The notes under the pieces: model-generated
The model's database searches: none
Told to the model about the DNA's origin: nothing
The model's input: the letters and a program-made list of their open reading frames with translations, nothing else
Shown here: positions 7,298 to 14,994 of the stretch, piece by piece
Numbering within the stretch: the stretch's first letter is position 1
How the letters are laid out: each line of letters starts with the position of its first letter
Source: Clostridia bacterium
Lineage (GTDB): Bacteria; Bacillota; Clostridia; Peptostreptococcales; Anaerovoracaceae
Assembly (NCBI GenBank): GCA_024403215.1
Contig: JAKSSJ010000018.1
Location: forward strand, 1 to 16,885
DNA length: 16,885 nucleotides
Direction of reading: 5' to 3'
Position numbers and translations under genes: made by a program

Positions 7298-7732
7298 ATG
7301 CTACGTCATTTTTTTATTCTACTGATACTTACATACGCCAGCTACAAAGACTTGAAAAGCCTTGAAATTCCAGACTTTTGCTTTGTTTTGATATTCATTT
7401 TAAGTTGGCCTTTTACCACCACTACTATTGTACACTTTTTTTGTGTCGCTTTGGTGTATATTTTTATAATTTTCTTAGCAAGTCTTTTTGATAAACCCCT
7501 GCCAATTGGAATGGGCGATGCTAAGCTTTTCGCAAGTCTAGCGTCATGCTTTGGGCTTGATACCTGCTTTAGCATATTCTGTGCAGCTTCTGTTACAGCT
7601 GGCATTTATGCCTCAATCCTTTTAATTAAAAATCATGCAAATAAAGATGACACCCTAGACAAATCCTTTGCCTTTGCACCTTTTATTTTGATAGGTTATC
7701 TAGTAGTTCAGGTCTACTGCTTATTACCTTAG
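7298..7732 (+). CDS. Minimal A24 (prepilin-type) aspartic peptidase
   Basis: Prepilin peptidases cut the leader from type IV pilin-like precursors inside the membrane. This 144-residue protein has several hydrophobic segments and both catalytic aspartates: Asp18 in Y-K-D-L-K-S-L-E-I-P and Asp74 in the hallmark G-M-G-D-A-K. It lacks the N-terminal cytoplasmic N-methylase domain of PilD/ComC, so it resembles the short CpaA/TadV group, though it is shorter than usual. No pilin or secretion genes are nearby, so its substrate is unknown. It is the only rightward gene between smpB and addB, has its own strong promoter and ribosome-binding site, and overlaps queT tail to tail by 50 nt. No terminator follows it. 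Confidence 0.78.
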   Translation: MLRHFFILLILTYASYKDLKSLEIPDFCFVLIFILSWPFTTTTIVHFFCVALVYIFIIFLASLFDKPLPIGMGDAKLFASLASCFGLDTCFSIFCAASVTAGIYASILLIKNHANKDDTLDKSFAFAPFILIGYLVVQVYCLLP

Positions 7733-8171
7733 CAAGCGGCATACCAAGTAGATATAAAGCAACTGCTTCCTCAAACGCAACAAGCAGTATACAAATAGCC
7801 GGGGCTATTGCTTCGCCATAATAGTAATGAAGCATAAGGCCTATAATCACTCCATTTGAAACGACATTTACAAGTGGAGCAAGATACATCTTCTTCCTAA
7901 GAAAATACATCCCAAGGGCTCCCACAAGGCTTGCCAAGGCTCCAAGAAGGGCATCCACAATGCCATTTGGCCCAAGAAGATTTGCAATAAAGCAGCCAAT
8001 TGTAAGGCCAGGAATTGCAGAGGGAGTAAAAAGCCCCAATACGCAAAGAGCTTCAGAGATTCTTACCTGTACCACTCCAAAGGATACTGGCGCAAGAAGA
8101 AGGGTAAGCACAGCATACAAAGCTGCAATAACTCCTGTATTTACTATAAACTTAACAGTTCTATTATTCAT
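7683..8171 (-). CDS. queT: QueT-family ECF substrate-binding subunit (queuosine precursor)
   Basis: This is the S component of an energy-coupling factor transporter, predicted by family to take up a queuosine precursor such as preQ0 or preQ1. The 162-residue membrane protein has about five to six hydrophobic segments and the QueT signature around residues 31-42, F-G-V-V-Q-V-R-I-S-E-A-L. The motif G-P-N-G-I-V-D-A follows. It is the last gene of ecfA1-ecfA2-ecfT-queT, with its ATG overlapping the ecfT stop (TAATG), so it is translationally coupled. Because the module carries universal-type EcfA/T subunits, these may also serve other S components elsewhere. Its last 50 nt overlap the convergent peptidase gene. 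Confidence 0.85.
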   Translation of the reverse strand: MNNRTVKFIVNTGVIAALYAVLTLLLAPVSFGVVQVRISEALCVLGLFTPSAIPGLTIGCFIANLLGPNGIVDALLGALASLVGALGMYFLRKKMYLAPLVNVVSNGVIIGLMLHYYYGEAIAPAICILLVAFEEAVALYLLGMPLAKVISSRPELLDNLSK

Positions 8172-8983
8172 TAAAACAAATCAAACCTTCTGCTAACAAT
8201 TATTGCTGCAAAGTAAACTACCAATAATACAAAAGCCCAAGCATCAGATGATTTCATCTTCATCTCATTCATTCTTGTTCTTCCGCTTCCCCCATGATAA
8301 CACCTTGCCTCCATTGCCATCGCAAGATCAGATGCAATTCTAAATGCCGATACAAAGAGAGGTACTAAAAGAGGAATTAAAGCCTTTGCTTTTTCCTTAA
8401 GATTACCGTTCTCAAAATCAGCACCTCTTGCTGTTTGAGCCTTCATAATCTTATCCGTCTCATCTAAAAGAGTTGGTATAAATCTTAAAGCTATAGTCAT
8501 CATCATAGCAAGCTCGTGAGCTGGAAGACCAAGCTTTGAGAGTGGCGACATCAATCTTTCAAGCCCATCAGTTAAAGCAATAGGCTTTGTTGTAAGAGTA
8601 AGAAGTGACGAACCAAAGATAAGAAGTACCAATCTTATTGCCATAAAGAAGGCTCTATAAATACCTTCCTTAGTTATAGTTATTTTCCAAATTGAAAAGA
8701 TTACTACTTCCCCTGGAGTAAAGAGCATGTTTACCACCATGGTTAGAAGTATGAGCAGCATAATAGCCTTAAGTCCTTTTGCCATAAACTTAAATGGAAC
8801 TCCAGAAAGCTTAATGCAAATAGCAAGGCATACTGCAGCAAACGCAAAAAAGCTAAATGACTTAATGAAAAATAAGGACACCAAAAAAGCCAGCGTAGCA
8901 ATAATCTTTACGCGAGGATCTAATCTGTGAATCACTGATTCTCCAGGAAAATATTGACCTAATGTAATATCTCTAATTGCCAT
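8171..8983 (-). CDS. ecfT: ECF transporter transmembrane subunit EcfT
   Basis: EcfT is the membrane scaffold that couples the two ATPases to the S component. The 270-residue protein has about five to six hydrophobic segments and the two coupling-helix signatures: A-R-G (185-187, in Q-T-A-R-G-A-D) and A-R-C-Y (226-229, in M-E-A-R-C-Y-H-G-G), which fit into the ATPase grooves. It begins directly after the ecfA2 stop (TAA then ATG, no gap) without a clear Shine-Dalgarno sequence, indicating coupled translation. Confidence 0.93.
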   Translation of the reverse strand: MAIRDITLGQYFPGESVIHRLDPRVKIIATLAFLVSLFFIKSFSFFAFAAVCLAICIKLSGVPFKFMAKGLKAIMLLILLTMVVNMLFTPGEVVIFSIWKITITKEGIYRAFFMAIRLVLLIFGSSLLTLTTKPIALTDGLERLMSPLSKLGLPAHELAMMMTIALRFIPTLLDETDKIMKAQTARGADFENGNLKEKAKALIPLLVPLFVSAFRIASDLAMAMEARCYHGGSGRTRMNEMKMKSSDAWAFVLLVVYFAAIIVSRRFDLF

Positions 8984-9778
8984 TTATTTTAATGCGCCAA
9001 GCAAATCTTCATAAGATAAAACTTCTTTTGAAATTTGCTTTCCTCTTTCTCTTAAACTATTTGCTATAGTCTCACCCCAAGGAAGTCCAAGGCCAATGCC
9101 AATTAGCTTTTCGCCTTGCTTAAACACTTCTTTTGGAGAATCATCCATAACAAGCTTTCCGTCATGCATTACAAGAACATGCTCTGCATATTTTTCTACA
9201 TCGTCCATATTGTGAGATACTAAAATGATGGTAAGATTCTTTTTCTTCTTAATATCATTTATCATCTCTAATATTCCGTCATGACCCTTTGGATCAAGAC
9301 CAGCTGTTGGTTCGTCCAAAATCAAAACCTCTGGCTTCATTGCCAAAACCCCAGCTATGGCGACTCTTCTTTTCTCTCCGCCAGAAAGATTAAACGGAGA
9401 AAGCGCTCCCATAAGCTCTGGATCAATTCCTACAAGACGCAGCGCATCCTTTGCAAGGGCCTCTGCTTCCTCCTCATTAAATCCAAGATTTTTTGGGCCA
9501 AAGCAAACATCCTTGAGTACTGTCTCCTCAAAGAGCTGATATTCTGGGTACTGAAAAACAATGCCTATCTTTTTTCTATCAGCATCTACGCTTCCAGATG
9601 TAGGTTTAAGAAGTCCGGCAATATGCTGCACCAGGGTTGTTTTTCCAGAACCCGTTCTGCCAATGATTGCAGCAAACTCGCCTTCTTTAATATCACAAGT
9701 AATGCCGTTTAAAGCAATTGTTTCAAATGGCATTCCTTGAGAAAATATGTGAGTTAAATTAGAAACCTTTATATCCAT
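8984..9778 (-). CDS. ecfA2: ECF transporter ATPase EcfA2
   Basis: This is the second ATP-hydrolysing subunit of the ECF transporter. In its 264 residues it has Walker A G-R-T-G-S-G-K-T-T (40-48), Q-loop region V-F-Q-Y-P-E-Y-Q-L-F, signature L-S-G-G-E-K-R-R (131-138), Walker B V-L-I-L-D-E (151-156) and switch histidine His189. All ATPase motifs are intact. It begins 4 nt after ecfA1 ends and touches ecfT. No Shine-Dalgarno sequence is visible. EcfA1 and EcfA2 form a heterodimer; I assign A1/A2 by gene order and by the signature L-S-G-G-E versus L-S-G-G-Q. Confidence 0.92.
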   Translation of the reverse strand: MDIKVSNLTHIFSQGMPFETIALNGITCDIKEGEFAAIIGRTGSGKTTLVQHIAGLLKPTSGSVDADRKKIGIVFQYPEYQLFEETVLKDVCFGPKNLGFNEEEAEALAKDALRLVGIDPELMGALSPFNLSGGEKRRVAIAGVLAMKPEVLILDEPTAGLDPKGHDGILEMINDIKKKKNLTIILVSHNMDDVEKYAEHVLVMHDGKLVMDDSPKEVFKQGEKLIGIGLGLPWGETIANSLRERGKQISKEVLSYEDLLGALK

Positions 9779-9782
9779 AAAA

Positions 9783-10613
9783 CTATTTTAATGCTGCATT
9801 AATAAGTTCTTCATCTGTGACAACATCTTTAAATCCAAGCTCTGCTGCAAGACTTGCAGCCATTGGCATCTTAAGATTTGCCTTATCGAGCAGCTCTTGA
9901 TTATCTTTAGTAAAGAGCTTTTTAGGACTACCATCAAATAATATCTCGCCCTTATTTAACACTATTACTTCATCTGCTCTTGCAGCCTCTTCCATAAAAT
10001 GAGTAATAAGTATTACTGTCTTTCCTTCCTTATGGAGCTCTTCAATTATGTCCATAATTTCTTTTCTACCAGAAGGATCTAGCATTGCTGTTGGTTCGTC
10101 AAAGACTATGCATTCTGTTTGCATTGCCAAAACTCCAGCAATTGCAATCCTCTGCTTTTGTCCGCCGGAAAGAAGATGCGGACCTTTCTTTCTGTGCTCT
10201 GTCATAGAAACCTTAGACAAAGCCTCATCAACTCTGTCCCTTATTTCCTTTGGATCAACTCCAAGGTTTTCAGGGCCAAAGGCAACATCATCCTCTACCA
10301 CTGAAGATACAAGCTGGTTATCTGGGTTTTGGAACACCATACCAACCTTAGACCTAATGTCTATTGGATCTGCCTCTTTAGTATCCATGTCGCATACTAA
10401 AACTCTGCCCCTTGATGGAACAAAGAGAGCATTTAAGTTTTTAGCAAGGGTTGACTTACCCGAACCATTAGAACCTACAATGGCGACAAAGCATCCTTTT
10501 TTAACTTCAAAAGAAATATCTTTTAAAGCTACATTTTTGATGACTTCTCCATTTTCATCCTCGGTTTCGTAATCATAACCCAAGTTTTCAATTTTAAGAA
10601 TATTATCTGCCAT
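9783..10613 (-). CDS. ecfA1: ECF transporter ATPase EcfA1
   Basis: This is the first ATPase of the ECF heterodimer. The 276-residue protein has Walker A G-S-N-G-S-G-K-S-T (47-55), Q-loop V-F-Q-N-P-D-N-Q-L-V, signature L-S-G-G-Q-K-Q-R (148-155), Walker B C-I-V-F-D-E (168-173) and switch His205. It heads the ecfA1-ecfA2-ecfT-queT operon. The start is firmly placed by the conserved beginning of the domain, yet the ATG lies only 6 nt after the U-run of the bactofilin terminator and has no Shine-Dalgarno sequence. How translation begins is therefore unclear. Confidence 0.93.
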   Translation of the reverse strand: MADNILKIENLGYDYETEDENGEVIKNVALKDISFEVKKGCFVAIVGSNGSGKSTLAKNLNALFVPSRGRVLVCDMDTKEADPIDIRSKVGMVFQNPDNQLVSSVVEDDVAFGPENLGVDPKEIRDRVDEALSKVSMTEHRKKGPHLLSGGQKQRIAIAGVLAMQTECIVFDEPTAMLDPSGRKEIMDIIEELHKEGKTVILITHFMEEAARADEVIVLNKGEILFDGSPKKLFTKDNQELLDKANLKMPMAASLAAELGFKDVVTDEELINAALK

Positions 10614-10619
10614 ATAAAC

Positions 10620-10642
10620 AAAAAGCCCGGCGTATGCCGGGC
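10620..10642 (-). terminator. Terminator or attenuator between bactofilins and ecfA1
   Basis: A perfect GCCCGGC/GCCGGGC hairpin with a 4-nt loop (10625-10642) is followed on the minus strand by TTTTT (10620-10624). A T-run also flanks it on the plus strand, so it could act both ways. On the minus strand it ends the bactofilin transcript but sits only 6 nt before the ecfA1 start codon. Leakage through it, or a promoter hidden inside the bactofilin gene, must supply ecf transcription. Confidence 0.9.
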
Positions 10643-10658
10643 ATTTTTACTTTTTGTC

Positions 10659-11138
10659 CTATTTCATCTCAACTGCTCCGTTGAGCTTTGCACCGTTTTC
10701 CATACCAATGCGCTTAGCAATCACATTTCCATTTACTACAGCTGTTGCTTTTAATACAACGCTGCCTGTTGCTGTGATATCGCCAACTACTGTACCAAGA
10801 ACTGTAATGTTCTTGCAGTGAACATTTCCTTTAAGAACTGTTCCTTCCTTAACGATTACGTTCTGCTCTGCAATAATATCAGCATTTGATTCTGGTGTTT
10901 CTACAAGAAGACTCTCGCAGTAAATTTCACCAAAAGCATTTCCTGTAAGGATAAGATTACCTCTTGAAGATACATTACCCTGAACGTCTCCGTTTACAAT
11001 GAGGTGACCATCTGTTCTGATGTTTCCTTCAATCTTTGTGCTAGAAGATACAACAGCTACTTCACTGATAATATCAGTGCTCATTTTTACTTCGCCTGTT
11101 GGCTCTGCAATTGATTTCTTTTCTTCAAAAATTCCCAT
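10659..11138 (-). CDS. Bactofilin-type polymer-forming protein (second of pair)
   Basis: Bactofilins are small beta-helical proteins that polymerise into filaments involved in cell shape and envelope organisation. This 159-residue protein has a short disordered N-terminus followed by regular repeats such as I-E-G-N-I, V-N-G-D-V-Q-G-N-V, L-K-G-N-V-H-C, V-V-G-D-I and V-N-G-N-V. These have the spacing of glycine-containing turns in a right-handed beta-helix. It lies 2 nt after the other bactofilin-like gene, with GGAGG at the end of that gene serving as its ribosome-binding site, and a terminator follows. Specific function is unknown. Confidence 0.82.
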   Translation of the reverse strand: MGIFEEKKSIAEPTGEVKMSTDIISEVAVVSSSTKIEGNIRTDGHLIVNGDVQGNVSSRGNLILTGNAFGEIYCESLLVETPESNADIIAEQNVIVKEGTVLKGNVHCKNITVLGTVVGDITATGSVVLKATAVVNGNVIAKRIGMENGAKLNGAVEMK

Positions 11139-11140
11139 GA

Positions 11141-11740
11141 CTATACCTCCAGGTCAAATTCGCTGTCATCAAATCCTTCGGATTCCTTATTTGTAAGTGT
11201 AATTGACGCGTTAATTCTAGAACCGTCCTCTGTGCTAATTCCGCCAGCTGTTACAGAGCCAACCATGAGTGCACTTGATTTAAAGTACAAACTGTTAACT
11301 GCCAGTACGTTTCCTTTTACTTTTCCGTCAATTGTAACCTTGTTTCCAGAAATGTCTCCAATGACTACTGACTGGCTACCAAGGTTAACTGATCTAACTG
11401 CTTTAGAGTTTCCTTTAATTGCAGCGTGACTAAAGTCAATGTTTTCTGCTTCGATATCTCCATTGATAAGACCGTTAATGCCAATATCTGATGTTGTGAT
11501 AATGTTTCCATTAACAGTTCCTCTAATAGCCAAAGGAGATGTTGATGTAATATCTCCATCAACAACAGTGCTCTTTGCCACAACTGTTACATTCTTAGAG
11601 ATTTCACCAACATTTTGAATGAAAACGATGCCTTCTAGAGGATCATCTACTCTAAGACCTTCTTGAACTCTGTTAATATCGTATTCATCAAGAATTCTTA
11701 ATGCTTCTTGCTGAATCTCTTGTGTTTCATATTTTGACAT
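11141..11740 (-). CDS. Bactofilin-like polymer-forming protein (first of pair)
   Basis: The 199-residue protein has an N-terminal segment of about 45 residues that looks helical and charged, then about 120 residues of beta-helix-like repeats (V-D-G-D-I, V-N-G-N-I, I-N-G-L-I-N-G-D-I, V-I-G-D-I-S-G-N, I-D-G-K-V-K-G-N-V). It ends in an acidic tail with E-S-E-G-F-D-D-S-E-F-D. The tail and longer N-terminus distinguish it from its partner, so the two may have different attachment roles in a mixed polymer; this is inference. It has a strong sigma-A promoter and a moderate ribosome-binding site (GAGGT). Confidence 0.8.
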   Translation of the reverse strand: MSKYETQEIQQEALRILDEYDINRVQEGLRVDDPLEGIVFIQNVGEISKNVTVVAKSTVVDGDITSTSPLAIRGTVNGNIITTSDIGINGLINGDIEAENIDFSHAAIKGNSKAVRSVNLGSQSVVIGDISGNKVTIDGKVKGNVLAVNSLYFKSSALMVGSVTAGGISTEDGSRINASITLTNKESEGFDDSEFDLEV

Positions 11741-11784
11741 TTTTTCAAACCTCGAAAAAATTCTACATAAATATAGGTACTAAT

Positions 11785-11813
11785 ATTATATGGAATAGAA
11801 GGCAATAAGTCAA
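11785..11813 (-). promoter_or_regulatory. Sigma-A promoter of the bactofilin operon
   Basis: On the minus strand, TTGACT (11808-11813), 17-nt spacer, TATAAT (11785-11790). Transcription should begin near 11778, giving a leader of about 38 nt before the first bactofilin. It lies back to back with the addB promoter. Confidence 0.85.
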
Positions 11814-11834
11814 CAAAAAAACCGACTAAATATA

Positions 11835-11843
11835 TGATATAAT
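11835..11843 (+). promoter_or_regulatory. Extended -10 promoter of addB
   Basis: TGATATAAT is a perfect extended -10 element (TG-n-TATAAT). The expected -35 position holds only adenines, consistent with an extended -10 promoter. The predicted transcription start falls at about 11850, the A of the addB ATG, implying a leaderless mRNA. Confidence 0.65.
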
Positions 11844-11849
11844 GTGCAT

Positions 11850-14800
11850 ATGTTAAGTATTCTAAGCGCAAAAACTTCAAAATCCTTAAAAACCTTGATT
11901 TTCCAGCATATAAGAGCTGATTTAGAGGCAGGGAAACAGCTTGTTTTGGTTGTTCCAGCACAGGCTAGCTTAAATATGGAAAAAGAGGCCTTTAGGGCCC
12001 TCGGAAAAGACGGCTTTTTCAGCCTTAGGATACTAAGGGGCCAAAAACTGGCAGAAGATATTTTGTCCTCAACCAGCCGCCCAAAAGAGCTAGCTGTAAA
12101 CACTATTGGCAGGCAGATGCTTCTTAGAAACATCGCAAGCAGAAATTTGGAAGAATTTGGCACTTTTAAGACCGTGTCTTTGGACAAAGACTTTTTAGGG
12201 CTCGCAGCAGATTTTATAGTGCAGCTCAAACAAAATAGTCCAAACCCCAATATTTTAGCTGAGCTTACTAGCCAAACAAATGGCATACTATCTGGCAAGC
12301 TCTCGGATATGGAGATACTCTTTGATGGCTACCAAAAGGCTATGGAGGGTAAATTTACAGACTCTGAGGACATGGTTTTATTTACGGCCCAAAAAGCCAA
12401 GGATAGCAAGCTCGTAAAGGAAAGCAGCTTTTATTACTACGGCTTTTATTCCTTTACTAACAGGGAAATTGAACTTTTAAAGGCTATCGAAAACTCAAGC
12501 CTTGGATTAAACATTGCCCTCCTTATTGGAGACGGCCCTCAGTTTAATGTTACAAAGGATACAAAGAAAAAGCTCGAAAAAGCTTTTGGCCAGGCAAATA
12601 CCATAACAGCCAAAGAGAATGGCCCAGAAACTGCCCACCCTTATACAAAAATCGTTTGCTGCGCAAATCCATATAACCAGGCACTCACAATTGCCGCAGA
12701 TATCAAAAGACAGGTTAGAGAAAACGGCCTTTCATACGGCGATATTAGCGTCCTTTTAGGCGGATCAGAGGAAATGACCGGCAGTCTAAAAAGAGTTTTC
12801 AATGAGTACGAAATTCCGTACTTTGCAGATGAGAAAAAAAGCGTCATGCACAGCAGCGCAATTGAAGCCTTATCATCTGCCCTAGACTCCATCTGCGATG
12901 ATTTTATGACAAGCGATATCACCCGCTTTGTTAAAAGCGGAGTCTTAGATATAGATGCGGAAAGCATTGAGGGCTTTGAAAAATACCTAAAGCTCTACCA
13001 CATAAAAGAGGACAAATTCCTTACTCCATTTAAATACGGAAAAGAAAAGCTAAAAGAAAAGTTTGATGTTTATGAAGAGATAAGATCAAAGGCTTCATCA
13101 CTTCTAAAACCATTTAAAGATGATTTTGATTCAAAAGCAGATGTAAAAGCTAAAGCAGCAGTACTCTATGACTTTATGAGCACTAAGCTTGATTTAGCAA
13201 GGCGCCTTGAAGAACTTGCTAAAAAGCAAGAAGAAAACGGCTTTGTAGACTCCAGTAGCGAAAGCCTGCAGGTATATGATTGCCTGGTAGACCTGCTTGA
13301 TCAAATGGTTCTTTTGATGGGAGATGAACAGCTTACTAGCGAGGAGTTCTCAAAGATTTTCCTTGGCGCTCTTTCTGATATTAAGGTTGGAGTGCTTCCT
13401 CAGGCAGAAGGAAAAGTAAGCCTTGGCAATATTTCAAGATCGCAGCTAGAGGAAACAAAGGCTTTGTATATTGCTGGATTTAACGATTCAATCATTCCAT
13501 CCAAAAATGATCCAAATGGAATACTAACGCCAGCAGAAATTCAAACGCTTAAAGATAAAGGAATAGTCATTTCAAAAGATTCTGACAATCTGGCAGATGA
13601 AGAGCTATTCTGTATATATAAAGCTCTTGATGCTGCTACTGATTATCTCTGGCTTGGATACTGCATTTCAAGTTCCTCTGGAGAAGAGCTAAAAGCAAGT
13701 CCTTTGCTTTTAGATATTAAAAAGGCTAATAATATCGAAGAAGAAAAGGATATTTTAAATCAAGATAACGAGCTTAACTTTGTTGAAGGAAAAAAACTGA
13801 GCCTATCAAGAATGTCAGAGGCTTTAAGAGCAGGCCTTGGAGGCGAAAAGCTTGATAGCATTTGGAAGCAAAGCTATAACATCATCAAAGGCAATGATGA
13901 AAATAGCACTAATGTGATTAAGGCTGGCCTTACTTATAGCAACAAGAAAGCTGCTCTAGGCTCAGAATATGCAGAAAAATTATTCACAAAAGCTGGCTCA
14001 TATAGCCTTAGCCCATCAAGGATGGATAAGTTTGCAGCCTGCCCATTTAAACACTTTGTAAGCTATGGCTTAAAGCCAGAAGAAGATAAAGAATTTGGAA
14101 TGAACGCCCCTGAGATAGGAACAGTTTACCACGAGGCTCTTCTTAGACTTTGCGAAAAGCTCAGCGAAAAAGCCAAAGCAAACAATCTTCCAATGACAGA
14201 TCCTTCCTCTACTTGGATGACAGCATCAGATGAAGAAATAGAAAAAATGATAGATGAGATTCTTTCTTCAATGGAAAATGAAGAGCTTGACGGAGTCATG
14301 GCTTCCACCAAGGAAAGCATCTACACATCTCAAAGGGTAAAAAAGACCTGCACCAAATTTGCAAAGCACATGGTAGGGCAAGTTCGAAGTGAAGTAATTG
14401 ATGATATGTTCTTTGAATCGGGCTTTGGAAGACGTGGCAGCTTCCCCGCTATTGAACTTTCAACAAAAGACGGAAAGGTATTTATAGAAGGACGTATTGA
14501 TAGAGTAGACGTAACTAAAAAAGAAGATGGGACTTATGTAAGAGTCATCGATTACAAATCGGGTAACACCAAGTTCAATAAAAACCTAATTGAAAAGGGC
14601 CTAAGCCTGCAGCTGATGGTTTATCTCGTTTCAGCATCCTCAAATTATGAAAAGTCCAAAGACGGTGGCATCTACTACCTCAACATAAAAGATGCTTACG
14701 CAGGAGCAAACCTAGATGATTTCTCAAAAGAAGAAATTGCAGAGGAAGTTCTAGAAAAGATAAATAAAGAATACAAGCTAAACGGCATGGAGGTAACTAC

Positions 14801-14954
14801 AGAGTTTAAAGAAGAGTTTATAAATAGGCTCAAGCTTCTCTGCGAGCAGCTAACACAAGGCTACATCCAGGCGGAGCCTAAGAGAATAAAGAATGCCTTT
14901 AATTCTTGCGATTACTGTCCATATGCTGCAATATGCCAAAAAGAAATTTACTAA
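11850..14954 (+). CDS. addB: ATP-dependent nuclease subunit AddB
   Basis: AddB works with AddA to process double-strand DNA ends for recombination. The 1034-residue protein has an AddB-like N-terminal helicase-fold region, in which the usual Walker A G-x-x-G-x-G-K-T is degenerate (A-K-T-S-K-S-L-K-T, about 7-15). The C-terminal PD-(D/E)xK nuclease has G-R-I-D (Asp884), D-Y-K-S-G (Asp901, Lys903) and a Q-L-M-V-Y-L motif. Four cysteines fit the AddB iron-sulfur cluster: Cys731 (C-P-F-K-H) and Cys1020, Cys1023, Cys1029. I start at the ATG at 11850 because a GTG at 11844 abuts the -10 box and would lie upstream of transcription. No Shine-Dalgarno sequence exists. The gene ends in its own terminator, and addA, usually adjacent, is not in the window. 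Nuclease residues are intact. Confidence 0.9.
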   Translation: MLSILSAKTSKSLKTLIFQHIRADLEAGKQLVLVVPAQASLNMEKEAFRALGKDGFFSLRILRGQKLAEDILSSTSRPKELAVNTIGRQMLLRNIASRNLEEFGTFKTVSLDKDFLGLAADFIVQLKQNSPNPNILAELTSQTNGILSGKLSDMEILFDGYQKAMEGKFTDSEDMVLFTAQKAKDSKLVKESSFYYYGFYSFTNREIELLKAIENSSLGLNIALLIGDGPQFNVTKDTKKKLEKAFGQANTITAKENGPETAHPYTKIVCCANPYNQALTIAADIKRQVRENGLSYGDISVLLGGSEEMTGSLKRVFNEYEIPYFADEKKSVMHSSAIEALSSALDSICDDFMTSDITRFVKSGVLDIDAESIEGFEKYLKLYHIKEDKFLTPFKYGKEKLKEKFDVYEEIRSKASSLLKPFKDDFDSKADVKAKAAVLYDFMSTKLDLARRLEELAKKQEENGFVDSSSESLQVYDCLVDLLDQMVLLMGDEQLTSEEFSKIFLGALSDIKVGVLPQAEGKVSLGNISRSQLEETKALYIAGFNDSIIPSKNDPNGILTPAEIQTLKDKGIVISKDSDNLADEELFCIYKALDAATDYLWLGYCISSSSGEELKASPLLLDIKKANNIEEEKDILNQDNELNFVEGKKLSLSRMSEALRAGLGGEKLDSIWKQSYNIIKGNDENSTNVIKAGLTYSNKKAALGSEYAEKLFTKAGSYSLSPSRMDKFAACPFKHFVSYGLKPEEDKEFGMNAPEIGTVYHEALLRLCEKLSEKAKANNLPMTDPSSTWMTASDEEIEKMIDEILSSMENEELDGVMASTKESIYTSQRVKKTCTKFAKHMVGQVRSEVIDDMFFESGFGRRGSFPAIELSTKDGKVFIEGRIDRVDVTKKEDGTYVRVIDYKSGNTKFNKNLIEKGLSLQLMVYLVSASSNYEKSKDGGIYYLNIKDAYAGANLDDFSKEEIAEEVLEKINKEYKLNGMEVTTEFKEEFINRLKLLCEQLTQGYIQAEPKRIKNAFNSCDYCPYAAICQKEIY

Positions 14955-14957
14955 AGC

Positions 14958-14992
14958 AAAACTGTGGTATGAAAAAAATACCACAGTTTTTA
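14958..14992 (+). terminator. Rho-independent terminator of addB
   Basis: ACTGTGGTAT (14961-14970) pairs perfectly with ATACCACAGT (14978-14987) around a 7-nt loop, with flanking A and T runs (TTTTTAT after the stem). It begins within 10 nt of the addB stop. Confidence 0.92.
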
Positions 14993-14994
14993 TT

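Noticed and set aside
9281..9712. Plus-strand open frame of 143 codons
   Set aside because: It is antisense to ecfA2, whose ATPase motifs are intact; composition looks like a shadow frame.
10614..10658. preQ1 riboswitch before the ecf operon
   Set aside because: The gap contains only the GC hairpin and A/T runs; no preQ1 aptamer pattern is visible.
11844..11849. GTG start for addB
   Set aside because: It directly follows the -10 box and would lie upstream of the predicted transcription start; the ATG at 11850 fits better.
11810..12298. Minus-strand open frame of 162 codons over the addB start
   Set aside because: It is antisense to the addB N-terminus and crosses both divergent promoters.
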